Shown here: positions 1 through 8,516 of the stretch, one piece after another
Position numbering within the stretch: the first letter of the stretch is position 1
Layout: the number at the start of each line of letters is the position of its first letter
Assembly (NCBI RefSeq): GCF_035917455.1
Contig: NZ_CP109078.1
Span: 7,858,001-7,922,000, forward strand
Direction: 5' to 3'
DNA: 64,000 nucleotides
Origin: Micromonospora sp. NBC_01796
Lineage (GTDB): Bacteria; Actinomycetota; Actinomycetes; Mycobacteriales; Micromonosporaceae
Translations under genes and position numbers: made by a program
Notes under the pieces: model-generated
What the model was told of the DNA's origin: nothing
Databases searched by the model: none
The model's input: the letters and a program-made list of their open reading frames with translations, nothing else

Positions 1-624
1 ATCTGCAACCCGAACAACCCGACCGGGGCGGTGCTGGGCCGCGCCGAGCTGGAGGACTTCCTGGGCAGGATCCCGCCGGAGGTGGTGGTGATCATCGACG
101 AGGCGTACCGGGAGTTCGTCACCGATCCCGACGTACCGGATGCCCTCGATCTGTACCGGGAGCACGACAACGTCTGCGTCCTGCGTACCTTCTCCAAGGC
201 GTACGGCCTGGCCACGCTGCGGGTCGGCTACGCGGTGGCGGCCCCGGCGATCGCGGCGGCGGCCCGGATGGTCGGGTTGGTCTTCTACCCCGGCGGACTC
301 GGGCAGGCTGCGGCGCTGGCGTCCCTGGACGACGCCGCGGGTGCGGAGCTGGCCAAGCGGCGCGACGACCTGATCGCGGCCCGCACGGCACTGCGCGACG
401 AACTGCTGGCGGCCGGTCTGCCGGTCGCGCCGAGTGAGGCGAACTTCCTCTGGCTGCCGCTGGGGCCGGCGGCGGTCGAGTTCGCCGCCCGGTGCCGGCA
501 GGCCGGGATCCTCGTCCGCCCCTACCCCGACCAGGGCGTACGGATCACCGTCGGCTCGGCGGAGGCGAACGAACGACTGCTCGCGGTGGCCCGCGCCGCC
601 GCCCCGGAGGTCTCCGGTGAGTGA
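1..624 (+). CDS. HisC-like class I/II aminotransferase, C-terminal part
   Basis: The frame is open from the first base, so the gene starts outside the window and about 207 C-terminal residues are seen. They show the PLP aminotransferase fold type I: CNPNNPTG substrate loop, IIDEAYREF (PLP-contacting Asp and Tyr), TFSKAYGLATLRVGY with the Schiff-base lysine near residue 66 of the fragment, and a late SEANFLWLP motif. This matches histidinol-phosphate aminotransferase and the related actinobacterial aromatic aminotransferase Pat. The stop overlaps the next gene by 8 bp, so it is probably co-transcribed with a glycosyltransferase rather than with his genes. A role in supplying an amino-sugar or amino-acid precursor is possible but is inference; CobC-type decarboxylase is less likely. 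Confidence 0.85.
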   Translation: MCNPNNPTGAVLGRAELEDFLGRIPPEVVVIIDEAYREFVTDPDVPDALDLYREHDNVCVLRTFSKAYGLATLRVGYAVAAPAIAAAARMVGLVFYPGGLGQAAALASLDDAAGAELAKRRDDLIAARTALRDELLAAGLPVAPSEANFLWLPLGPAAVEFAARCRQAGILVRPYPDQGVRITVGSAEANERLLAVARAAAPEVSGE

Positions 625-1954
625 CCGACCGACCGGGGCCGTTCCGGCGGTGAGCGTGGTGGTGCCGGTGCTCAACCACGGGCACCTGCTCGACATCACC
701 CTCGACGGATTCACCCGGCAGACCCTGCCCACCGACCGGTTCGAGGTGATCGTCGTCGACGACGGCTCGACCCCTTCGCTGGAACCGCTGGTCACGCCGT
801 ACGCGGACCGCCTGGACCTGACCTTCGTCCGGCACGACGAGAACCGGGGCCGGTCGGTCGCCCGTAACCGGGGCCTGCGGGAGGCTGGCGGTGACGTGGT
901 GGTGTTCGTCGACGCCGACCACTGCCCGCACCCCGACCTGCTCCGCCGCCACCTGGACTTCCACACCGGACGCGACCACCGTCCGGGTGTCCTGCTCGGC
1001 CGCAGTGTGGCCGTCGACTGGGCCGCGATCGGGGCGCTGCGGGCGGGTCGCACCCCCGACGAGGCGATGGTCGGCGACTACCGGGAGGACGTCCGGGACT
1101 ACCTGTTCGCGGCCGAGAACCACCGCCGCGACTTCCCCCGCGCCCCCTGGCTGTACGGGCACACCAACAACGCCTCGGTCGACCGGGCCACCCTGGAGGC
1201 GATCGGCGGCTTCGACGAGACGCTGGTGACCTGGGGCGGCGAGGACAACGACCTGTTCTACCGGATCTTCCACCAGTACGGCCGGTCCCGGGACACCTTC
1301 GAGTTCGGGGCGGACGCGCTCTGTTACGCGGTTCCGCACTTCCGGGCCTGGCCGGTGCTGATGGCGCAGCTCGCCGAGAACTACCGGTACCTCGCCGCCA
1401 AGCACCCCCGGTACGACATGGAACTGCTCGGCTACCCCGGCAACTGGGCCACCCTCGTCCGGCGGATCGCCTGGTTCGAGGACGCTCTGGAGGTCTGCCG
1501 CGAACACGGCCTCGGCCGGGTCGGCGATCTGCCCCCGGCGCTGCTGGACCGGATCGAGGGCGGCAACAGTCTCCTGGTCGGGTTCGGCGCGACCAAGCCT
1601 CGACTCGGTCCGGGCGCGGTCACCTTCGACTACGACGCCCCGCTGGGCGAGCGGAATCCGCACCTGATGGGCCTGCTGACCCCGTACGCCGAGCGGCAGT
1701 TCGACCGGGTGGTGAACGTCGACGTGTGGCGCTTCCTCAACCCGGAGGACCTCGGCGGTTACCTGCTGGAGTCGTTGCGGGTGGCGGGGCGGGTGGAACT
1801 GGTCCGTACCGAGGACCGGCTCCGGGCCGCCGACCTGCTCCCGCTCCCCTTCGTCGACGAGCTGGACTTCCTCCGGACGACGGTCGAGCCGTACTTCCCG
1901 GTGGAGATCAGCACGGTCGACGGGGTGACCGTACTCGCCATCGGCGGGGCCTGA
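617..1954 (+). CDS. Family 2 glycosyltransferase
   Basis: The 445-residue protein starts at a GTG inside the end of the aminotransferase gene. The N-terminal 260 residues are a GT-A fold: VSVVVPVLNHGHLLDITLDG, the VIVVDDGST nucleotide-binding strand, NRGRSVARNRGLREA, and VVFVDADHCPHPD carrying a DxD-like metal site. GGFDETLVTWGGEDNDLFYR is the ED acid/base region typical of chondroitin-polymerase-like GT2 enzymes. The C-terminal 180 residues carry no motif I recognise. No signal peptide or membrane helix is seen, so it should act in the cytoplasm on a nucleotide sugar. Acceptor and sugar are unknown. Coupling with the aminotransferase, and a GT1 and P450 downstream, suggest natural-product decoration. 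Confidence 0.85.
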   Translation: MSDRPTGAVPAVSVVVPVLNHGHLLDITLDGFTRQTLPTDRFEVIVVDDGSTPSLEPLVTPYADRLDLTFVRHDENRGRSVARNRGLREAGGDVVVFVDADHCPHPDLLRRHLDFHTGRDHRPGVLLGRSVAVDWAAIGALRAGRTPDEAMVGDYREDVRDYLFAAENHRRDFPRAPWLYGHTNNASVDRATLEAIGGFDETLVTWGGEDNDLFYRIFHQYGRSRDTFEFGADALCYAVPHFRAWPVLMAQLAENYRYLAAKHPRYDMELLGYPGNWATLVRRIAWFEDALEVCREHGLGRVGDLPPALLDRIEGGNSLLVGFGATKPRLGPGAVTFDYDAPLGERNPHLMGLLTPYAERQFDRVVNVDVWRFLNPEDLGGYLLESLRVAGRVELVRTEDRLRAADLLPLPFVDELDFLRTTVEPYFPVEISTVDGVTVLAIGGA

Positions 1955-1986
1955 TGGTCACCGTACGGCGCCGGTAGGCGGCATCG

Positions 1987-3246
1987 GTGCGGGTGCTGAT
2001 GACAACCTGGGGCTGGCGGTCGCACTTCTTTCCGCTGGTCCCGCTCGGCTGGGCGTTGCAGGCCGCGGGTCACGAGGTCCGGGTCGCCAGCCGGCCGGGA
2101 CTGGTCGACGCGATCACCACGGCCGGGCTGACCGCCGTACCGGTCGGGGTGGACCTCGACTTCGCGGCGGTGTTCAGCGGGCAGATCGGCCGGGTCGCCG
2201 CACGGTCCGCCGGCCAAACGACGGATCCTCGCCGCCGACCAGATCCTGGCCCCGCCGCGACCGGCGCCGGGATGAAGCCGGAGATCACCCCGGATGGCGG
2301 GGTGGTCCGGTACGCCGACGCGATGCTGGACGACCTGGTGGCCTTCGGTCGGGTGTTCCAGCCGGACCTGGTGGTGTACGAGCCGTTCAACCTGGCCGGG
2401 GCGATCGCCGCGACGGCGCTCGGCGTACCGGGGGTGCGGCATCTGTGGGGGCCGGACTCCGGCAGCGAACTCGACCTCGACCCGGAGACGGTGATCGGGC
2501 CGTTGGCCGGCCGGTTCGGCGTGGACGTCGACCGGGTCAACCTCGACGGCGCCCTGACGATCGACCCGTGTCCTGCCCCGATGCAGGTGCCGTTGGGGGT
2601 GTCGAGCCGGCCCTCCCGGTTCGTGCCCTACAACGGAGTGTCCACGGTCCCGGACTGGCTGTGGGCGAACGACGCGGTCGGCGGGCGCGGGCGGGACCGG
2701 GTCTGTGTCACCTGGGGAACGATGATGGCCGGCGCCGAGCTGACCGGGTTCTTCGGTGCGCCGCAGGTGGTGGAGGCGATCGCCGCGCTGGACGTGGAGG
2801 TGGTGGTCGCACTGGACGCCTCCCAGCACGGCCGGCTCGGCGAGCTGCCGCCCAACGTACGGCTGGCCGCCGCGCCGCTGGCCCTGCACCTGCTCCTGCC
2901 GACCTGCCGGGCGCTGGTGCACCAGGGCGGCGCCGGGACCACCATGACCGCGGCGGCGGCCGGCGTACCCCAACTGGTCCTGCCCCAGGTCAGCGACCAG
3001 CACTTCAACGCCGGGCGGCTCGCCGTCACCGGTGCCGGCAGCTACCTCGCCGACGGGTCGGTGAGCGGCCCGGAGATCCGTGACCGGGTGGCCGACCTGC
3101 TGCGGGCCGATCACTGGGCCGAGGCGGCGGGGCGGTTGCGGGGCCGGATCGAGTCCCGCCCCACACCGGCAGACCTGGTCCCGGTGCTGCAACGACTCGC
3201 CGCCGACGCGCAACCGAGCAAGCAGGTGGTGAGCGCGCCGCCGTGA
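1987..3246 (+). CDS. EryCIII/DesVII-like glycosyltransferase (GT1, UGT type)
   Basis: The 419-residue GT-B protein starts at GTG 1987. It opens with VLMTTWGWRSHFFPLVPLGWAL (written here as recognition of the GT1 N-terminal strand and its catalytic-His loop) and ends with the nucleotide-sugar signature HQGGAGTTMTAAAAGVPQL followed by the D-Q pair of VSDQHFN. This is the family that attaches deoxysugars to macrolide, anthracycline and related aglycones. Residues about 80-100 form a charged Arg/Pro-rich loop unlike the rest. It lies 32 bp after the GT2 gene and is followed by a P450, so the set looks like one operon. Some EryCIII-type enzymes need a P450-like helper protein; the neighbour here keeps its haem cysteine, so it is not obviously such a helper. 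Confidence 0.85.
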   Translation: MRVLMTTWGWRSHFFPLVPLGWALQAAGHEVRVASRPGLVDAITTAGLTAVPVGVDLDFAAVFSGQIGRVAARSAGQTTDPRRRPDPGPAATGAGMKPEITPDGGVVRYADAMLDDLVAFGRVFQPDLVVYEPFNLAGAIAATALGVPGVRHLWGPDSGSELDLDPETVIGPLAGRFGVDVDRVNLDGALTIDPCPAPMQVPLGVSSRPSRFVPYNGVSTVPDWLWANDAVGGRGRDRVCVTWGTMMAGAELTGFFGAPQVVEAIAALDVEVVVALDASQHGRLGELPPNVRLAAAPLALHLLLPTCRALVHQGGAGTTMTAAAAGVPQLVLPQVSDQHFNAGRLAVTGAGSYLADGSVSGPEIRDRVADLLRADHWAEAAGRLRGRIESRPTPADLVPVLQRLAADAQPSKQVVSAPP

Positions 3247-3310
3247 GCCGTCGGTGGCAGACCTTCGTACCCGCACCGTATCCGCAGCTCAACCCCAGGG
3301 CAGGTTACCG

Positions 3311-4504
3311 ATGACCGACCAGCAGACGCCTATCCCGTACCCGTTCGCGGCACCGCCGACGATCTTCCACCCGTCCCCGCAGCTCGCCGAGCTGCGCGAG
3401 CACCGGCCGGTGGTGCCGGTGACCATGCCCGACGGCAGCCCGGCCTGGCTCGTCAGCCGGTACGCCGACGTCCGCCGGGTCCTCACCGACGCCCGGTTCA
3501 GCCGGGCCGCCGCGGTCGGGCCGGGCGGGCCGCCGAAGGAACTCGGCGTCCTGGAAACCGAGTCGCTGATCGGGATGGACCCGCCGGACCACACCCGGAT
3601 GCGCCGGCTCGTCGCCCGCGCCTTCACCCCGCGCCGGGTCGAGCAACTGCGCCCGTGGGTGGCGAAGCTGGTCGACGAGCTGCTGGACACGGTCGAGGCG
3701 CAACCTCGTCCGGTCGACCTGGCCAGGCACTTCTCCACCCCGTTCCCGATCGCGGTGATCAGCGAACTGCTCGGCGTACCGGAGCACCTGCGGTATCTCT
3801 GCAAGACCTGGTCGGACACCATGATGGGCGACTGGAGCAAGGACCCGGAGGGCACCCAGGCCGCTTTCGACAGCTTCGCCGAGATGATCGACGCCAAGCG
3901 CGCCGAGCCGGGCGACGACCTGATCACCGCCCTGATCAGCGCCAGCGACGACGAGGACAAGCTCACCGAACGGGAACTCGTCTCGGTCTGCGTCGGTGTG
4001 CTCATCGGTGGTCACGAGACCACCACCAACCAGATCAACATGTTCCTGCTGACCCTGCTGCACCACCCGGAGGAGTTCGCCCGGCTCCGCGCCGACCTCG
4101 ACGCGATCCCGCAGGCGGTGGAGGAACTGACCCGGTTCATCCAGCTCGGTGAGACCGGCGTGATGCTGCCCCGGGTCACCACCGAGGAGGTCGAACTGAG
4201 CGGGGTGGTGCTACCGGCCGGCTCGGCGGTGCTGCCGGCGTTCGTCGCGGCGAACCGGGACCCGGCCGCGTTCGCCGACGCCGACCAACTCCGGCTGTCC
4301 CGTACCGAGAACCCGCATCTGGGCTTCGGCGGCGGCATCCACCACTGTCTCGGCGCGCAGCTCGCCCGGATGGAGTTGCAGGAGGCGCTGGGCGGGCTGC
4401 TGCGCCGCTTTCCGAACCTGCGGATCGCGGTGCCGACCGACGAGTTGCGCTTCCGTCAGGGCATGGCCGTACGCACCCTGGAGACCCTGCCGATCACCTG
4501 GTAG
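3311..4504 (+). CDS. Cytochrome P450
   Basis: The 397-residue bacterial class I P450 has all hallmark motifs. The I-helix reads GVLIGGHETTTNQ, the K-helix ExxR is E-L-T-R in VEELTRF, and the haem loop is LGFGGGIHHCLGAQLAR with thiolate Cys at about residue 346. ATG 3311 gives the normal family length; the frame is open upstream to 3254 but that stretch does not look like P450. Such enzymes hydroxylate or otherwise oxidise secondary metabolites using external ferredoxin and reductase, neither of which is encoded here. It is last in the glycosyltransferase operon and ends at a strong hairpin, so tailoring of the same product is a reasonable guess. Substrate unknown. Confidence 0.92.
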   Translation: MTDQQTPIPYPFAAPPTIFHPSPQLAELREHRPVVPVTMPDGSPAWLVSRYADVRRVLTDARFSRAAAVGPGGPPKELGVLETESLIGMDPPDHTRMRRLVARAFTPRRVEQLRPWVAKLVDELLDTVEAQPRPVDLARHFSTPFPIAVISELLGVPEHLRYLCKTWSDTMMGDWSKDPEGTQAAFDSFAEMIDAKRAEPGDDLITALISASDDEDKLTERELVSVCVGVLIGGHETTTNQINMFLLTLLHHPEEFARLRADLDAIPQAVEELTRFIQLGETGVMLPRVTTEEVELSGVVLPAGSAVLPAFVAANRDPAAFADADQLRLSRTENPHLGFGGGIHHCLGAQLARMELQEALGGLLRRFPNLRIAVPTDELRFRQGMAVRTLETLPITW

Positions 4505-4511
4505 CGGCAAA

Positions 4512-4539
4512 GGGCCCCTTGTCATACGGCAAGGGGCCC
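4512..4539. terminator. Bidirectional hairpin terminator between the P450 gene and cobN
   Basis: Perfect 10-bp stem GGGCCCCTTG / CAAGGGGCCC with an 8-nt loop lies between two converging genes whose stops are 42 bp apart. There is no long T-tract, as usual for actinomycete terminators. Confidence 0.8.
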
Positions 4540-4546
4540 GGCCCTG

Positions 4547-7500
4547 CTACTCGGAGCCGTCGTCCTCGAGGTCGCCCTCGGTCTGGACGTAGAGCTCCCG
4601 GAGGGCGTCGAGGGTGGCCTGCTCGGGGTGCTCCCAGAGGTGCCGGTCGGCCGCTTCGAGCAGCCGCTCGGTAATGCCGTGCAGTGCCCACGGGTTCGAC
4701 TCGGTGAGGAACTTCTGGTTCTCCGGGTCGAGCACGTACGTCTCGGCCAGTTTCTCGTACATCCAGTCGGCGACCACACCCGCCGTGGCGTCGTACCCGA
4801 AGAGGTAGTCGACGGTCGCGGCCAGCTCGAACGCGCCCTTGTAGCCGTGCCGGCGCATCGCGGCGAGCCAGCGCGGGTTGACCACCCGGGCGCGGAAGAT
4901 CCGGGCCGTCTCCTCGCTCAACGTACGGGTACGCACCGCGTCCGGCCGGGTGCTGTCCCCGATGTACGCCGCCGGTGCCTTCCCGGTCAGCGCCCGTACG
5001 GTGGCGATCATGCCGCCGTGGTACTGGAAGTAGTCGTCGGAGTCGGCGATGTCGTGTTCCCGGGTGTCGGTGTTCTTCACCGCCACCGCGATCCGCCGGT
5101 ACGCCGTCTCCATGTCCCCGCGCGCGGGGACCCCGTCCACGCCCCGGCCGTAGGCGTAACCGCCCCAGACCGCGTACACCTCGGCGAGGTCCGCGTCGTC
5201 GCGCCAGTTCCGGCTGTCGATCAGCGGCAGCAGTCCGGCACCGTACGCGCCCGGCTTGGAGCCGAAGATGCGCATGGTGGACCTTCGCTCGTCACCGTGC
5301 TCGGCCCGGTCGGCGAGGGCGTGTGCGCGTACGTAGTTCGACTCGGCCGGCTCGTCCAAGCCGGCGACCAGGCGTACCGCGTCGTCGAGCAGGGCCACCA
5401 CGTGCGGGAACGCGTCCCGGAAGAAGCCGCTGATCCGCATGGTGACGTCGATCCGGGGTCGGCCCAGTTCGGCCGGGTCGATCGGTTCCAGGCCGGTGAC
5501 CCGGCGGGACGCCTCGTCCCAGCGCGGCCGTACGCCGAGCAGCGCGAGGACCTCGGCGATGTCGTCACCGGCGGTCCGCATGGCGCTGGTGCCCCACATG
5601 GACAGTCCGACCGAGCGCGGCCACTCGCCGTTGTCGGCCCGGTAGCGGGCCAGCAGCGAGTCCGCCATCGCCTGCCCGGTCTCCCAGGCCAGCCGGCTCG
5701 GCACCGCCTTCGGGTCGACGGAGTAGAAGTTGCGGCCGGTGGGCAGCACGTTGACCAGGCCACGCAGCGGTGACCCGCTCGGGCCGGCGGCCACGTAACC
5801 GCCGTCGAGAGCGTGCAGCACCGCGGTCATCTCGTCGGTGGTCCGGTCCAGCCGGGGCACGATCTCGCCTGCCGCGAACTCCAGCACCCGGACGACCGGT
5901 TCGTGGTCGGCAACGGAGTCGCCGAGCACCCGCTCGCACACCTCGGCGCCGACGCCGGGGGTCCAGTCCCGCTCCTCCATCGCCAGCACCAACGCGCGGG
6001 CGGTCTCCTCGATCCGGTCCACCTCGACCCGGGCGGCGGTGCCGTCCTCGGTCAGGCCGAGCGCCTCGCGCAGGCCGGGCAGGGCGGCGACCTGACCGGC
6101 CCACATCTGCCGGGCGCGGAGCATGGCGAGCACCAGGTCGACCCGGTTCTGCCCGCTCGGCGCCACCCCGAGGACGTGCAGCCCGTCGCGGATCTGGACG
6201 TCCTTGACCTCGCAGAGCCAGCCGTCGACGTGCAGGATGAACTCGTCGAACTCGGCGTCGTGCGGCCGGTCGGCGAGGCCGAGGTCGTGGTCGAGCTTGG
6301 CGGCCTGGATCAGGGTCCAGATCTGGGCCCGGATCGCCGGTAGCTTCGCCGGGTCCAGGGCGGCGATGTTGGCGTGCTCGTCGAGGAGCTGCTCCAGCCG
6401 GGCGATGTCGCCGTAGCTGTCGGCGCGGGCCATCGGCGGGATCAGGTGGTCGACCAGGGTGGCGTGCGCCCGCCGCTTGGCCTGGGTCCCCTCACCGGGG
6501 TCGTTGACCAGGAACGGGTAGATCAGCGGCAGGTCGCCGAGGGCGGCGTCGGACCCGCAGGCGGCGGACATGCCGAGCGTCTTGCCGGGCAGCCACTCCA
6601 GGTTGCCGTGCTTGCCGACGTGCACCATCGCGTGCGCGCCGAACTCGTCGGCCAGCCACCGGTACGCGGCCAGGTAGTGGTGGCTCGGCGGCAGGTCCGG
6701 GTCGTGGTAGATCGCGACCGGGTTCTCCCCGAAACCGCGCGGCGGTTGGACCATCACCACGGTGTTGCCGGACCGCAGCGCGGCGAGCACGATCTCGCCG
6801 TCGGGGTCGCGGGAGGTGTCGACGAACAGTTCACCGGGCGCCGGTCCCCAGTGCCGTTCCATGCCCTCGCGCAGCTCGGCGGGGAGGGTGTCGTACCAGG
6901 CCCGGTAGCGGCTGGCCGGGATCCGGATCGGGTTGGCTTCGAGCTGTTCCTCGGTGAGCCAGTTGAGATCCTGACCACCGGCGGCGATCAGCGCGTGCAC
7001 CAGGGCGTCACCGTCACCGGCGGTCACTCCGGGGAACGCGTCGGGTCCGTCGGCGGGGCCGATGTCGTACCCCTGGTCGCGCATGGCGCTGAGCAGCCGG
7101 ACGACGCTGGCCGGGGTGTCGAGGCCGACGGCGTTGCCGATCCGGGCGTGCTTGGTCGGGTACGCCGACAGCATCAGGACGATCCGGCGGTCGGCCGGGG
7201 GGATGTGTCGCAGCGACCCGTGCCGGACCGCGATGCCGGCGACCCGCGCGGACCGTTCCGGGTCGGCGACGTAGACGGTCAGCCCGTCGGCGTCGATCTC
7301 CTTGAACGAGAACGGGACGGTGATGATCCGGCCGTCGAACTCGGGGATGGCGACCTGGGTGGCGGTGTCCAGCGGGGAGAGGCCGTCGTCGTTGTCCGCC
7401 CAGACGGCGCGGCTGCTGGTCAGGCAGAGCCCCTGGAGGATCGGCACGTCGAGGGCGGCGAGTGCGCCGACGTCCCACGCCTCGTCGTCGCCACCGGCAC

Positions 7501-8167
7501 CGGCGTCGGCCGGGCGGGTGCCACCGGCGGCGAGCACGGTCACGACCAGGGCGTCCGCCTCGCCGAGGGTCTCCAGCAGGGCGGGTGCGGGGCTGCGTAG
7601 CGACGCGCAGTAGACCGGCAGCGGCCGACCACCGGCGTCCTCGATCGCGGTGCAGAGCGTCTCGACGAACGCGGTGTTGCCGGCGACGTGGTGGGCCCGG
7701 TAGTAGAGGACCCCGATCACCGGCCCGTCGCTGTTGCGGGCCGCGCGCTCCAGCCGCCCCCACTCGGGGGTCGGCACCGGCGGGGCGAAGCCGTACCCGG
7801 TGAGCAGGATCGTGTCGGAGAGGAACCGGTGCAGCTCGGTGAGGTTCGCCGGGCCGCCGTGCGCGAGGTAGGCGTGGGCCTCCGCGGCCACCCCGGCGGG
7901 CACGGTCGAGCGGCGCATCAGCTCCGCGTCCGGTGCCTGCTCACCACCGAGGAGTACGACCGGCAGCGCCCCGGCCAGCAGCGCGTCCAGCCCCTCCTCC
8001 CAGGCGCGGTAGCCACCGAGGATGCGTACGACCACGAGGTCGACGCCGTCGAGCAGGGCGGGCAGGTCCTCGACCGAGGTACGGGCCGGGTTGGCCAGCC
8101 GGAAGTCGGCGCCACTGGCCCGTCCGCTGAGCAGGTCGGTGTCCGAGGTGGAGAGGAGCAGGATCAT
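4547..8167 (-). CDS. cobN: Cobaltochelatase large subunit CobN
   Basis: The 1206-residue protein is the H-type subunit of cobaltochelatase, which inserts Co(II) into hydrogenobyrinic acid a,c-diamide with ATP hydrolysis by an AAA partner. The start MILLLSTSDTDLLSGR is the usual CobN N-terminus, and the length fits CobN rather than ChlH/BchH. Blocks typical of the family include HVGKHGNLEWLPGKTLG and EHDIADSDDYFQYHGG. The AAA and VWA partner is probably the fused ChlI/ChlD protein at 28635-30650. The gene's own ribosome binding site is weak; its ATG overlaps the TGA of a short upstream ORF that follows a cobalamin riboswitch, so translation is probably coupled and repressed when B12 is plentiful. 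Confidence 0.95.
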   Translation of the reverse strand: MILLLSTSDTDLLSGRASGADFRLANPARTSVEDLPALLDGVDLVVVRILGGYRAWEEGLDALLAGALPVVLLGGEQAPDAELMRRSTVPAGVAAEAHAYLAHGGPANLTELHRFLSDTILLTGYGFAPPVPTPEWGRLERAARNSDGPVIGVLYYRAHHVAGNTAFVETLCTAIEDAGGRPLPVYCASLRSPAPALLETLGEADALVVTVLAAGGTRPADAGAGGDDEAWDVGALAALDVPILQGLCLTSSRAVWADNDDGLSPLDTATQVAIPEFDGRIITVPFSFKEIDADGLTVYVADPERSARVAGIAVRHGSLRHIPPADRRIVLMLSAYPTKHARIGNAVGLDTPASVVRLLSAMRDQGYDIGPADGPDAFPGVTAGDGDALVHALIAAGGQDLNWLTEEQLEANPIRIPASRYRAWYDTLPAELREGMERHWGPAPGELFVDTSRDPDGEIVLAALRSGNTVVMVQPPRGFGENPVAIYHDPDLPPSHHYLAAYRWLADEFGAHAMVHVGKHGNLEWLPGKTLGMSAACGSDAALGDLPLIYPFLVNDPGEGTQAKRRAHATLVDHLIPPMARADSYGDIARLEQLLDEHANIAALDPAKLPAIRAQIWTLIQAAKLDHDLGLADRPHDAEFDEFILHVDGWLCEVKDVQIRDGLHVLGVAPSGQNRVDLVLAMLRARQMWAGQVAALPGLREALGLTEDGTAARVEVDRIEETARALVLAMEERDWTPGVGAEVCERVLGDSVADHEPVVRVLEFAAGEIVPRLDRTTDEMTAVLHALDGGYVAAGPSGSPLRGLVNVLPTGRNFYSVDPKAVPSRLAWETGQAMADSLLARYRADNGEWPRSVGLSMWGTSAMRTAGDDIAEVLALLGVRPRWDEASRRVTGLEPIDPAELGRPRIDVTMRISGFFRDAFPHVVALLDDAVRLVAGLDEPAESNYVRAHALADRAEHGDERRSTMRIFGSKPGAYGAGLLPLIDSRNWRDDADLAEVYAVWGGYAYGRGVDGVPARGDMETAYRRIAVAVKNTDTREHDIADSDDYFQYHGGMIATVRALTGKAPAAYIGDSTRPDAVRTRTLSEETARIFRARVVNPRWLAAMRRHGYKGAFELAATVDYLFGYDATAGVVADWMYEKLAETYVLDPENQKFLTESNPWALHGITERLLEAADRHLWEHPEQATLDALRELYVQTEGDLEDDGSE

Positions 8168-8196
8168 CGGGCACCGCGCAGGGCGTGGCGTGACAT
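8164..8196 (-). CDS. 10-residue upstream ORF between cobalamin riboswitch and cobN
   Basis: The frame encodes MSRHALRGAR. Its ATG is preceded by a strong AGGGAGGA Shine-Dalgarno sequence at 8203-8210 with 6-nt spacing, and its TGA overlaps the cobN ATG as ATGA. A GC hairpin (CGGGG/CCCCG, 8211-8226) sits directly 5' of the Shine-Dalgarno. The same arrangement, with a 9-residue product, occurs before chlID at 30647-30676. The likely role is to carry ribosomes into cobN, so the riboswitch would control uORF initiation and cobN follows by coupling. That is inference from architecture; the peptide itself may have no function. Confidence 0.65.
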   Translation of the reverse strand: MSRHALRGAR

Positions 8197-8280
8197 GGTG
8201 GTTCCTCCCTCGGGGTCCGCGCCCCGGGTTCGTCGGTTGCGGCTCGGGGCGGGCCCGGACGGGTCCGCTCGATGCCGCGC

Positions 8281-8445
8281 GGTGACCCGGAGTCTCCTGG
8301 CTCCCGGATCGTCGCTCGCCCCGGTCTTCCCGCCCGTGTGGGCCGTGACCGTGTCGGGGTCCGCTCCCCGGTAACAGTGGCGGGACCGCGCCGGGATCAC
8401 ACCGGCTTCCTCCACCTGTCGCCGCGTTCAGCGGTTCTCACTCTC
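8281..8445 (-). promoter_or_regulatory. Cobalamin (B12) riboswitch controlling cobN
   Basis: Read on the minus strand, the leader contains the conserved blocks of the cobalamin aptamer in order: GGAAGCCGGTG-TGATCCCGG, then GCGGTCCCGCCACTGT (the B12-box region, 8374-8388), then GAGCCAGGAGACT (8291-8303). These are the diagnostic core segments of family RF00174. The 5' boundary is approximate because I could not pair P1 confidently. It lies about 85 nt upstream of the uORF Shine-Dalgarno, and no hairpin followed by T-run is seen, so control at translation initiation is more likely than termination. Confidence 0.9.
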
Positions 8446-8516
8446 ACGAGTCGGACCCCCGTTCGTCAAGCGGTACCCGACAGGGGTGAAGCTGCGCAGG
8501 CCGTAGTATCCGCCGG

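Noticed and set aside
1-624. CobC (threonine-phosphate decarboxylase) linked to the cob genes
   Set aside because: Motifs fit HisC/Pat aminotransferases, the gene is coupled to a glycosyltransferase, and a terminator separates this unit from cobN.
545-1663. Long minus-strand open frame opposite the GT2 gene
   Set aside because: Low-complexity Arg/Val/Gly/Glu composition and no motif; it mirrors a strongly supported gene and arises from high GC content.
3311-4504. P450 as a catalytically dead DesVIII-type helper of the glycosyltransferase
   Set aside because: Haem Cys346, ExxR and the I-helix HETTT are all intact, so it is scored as an active P450.
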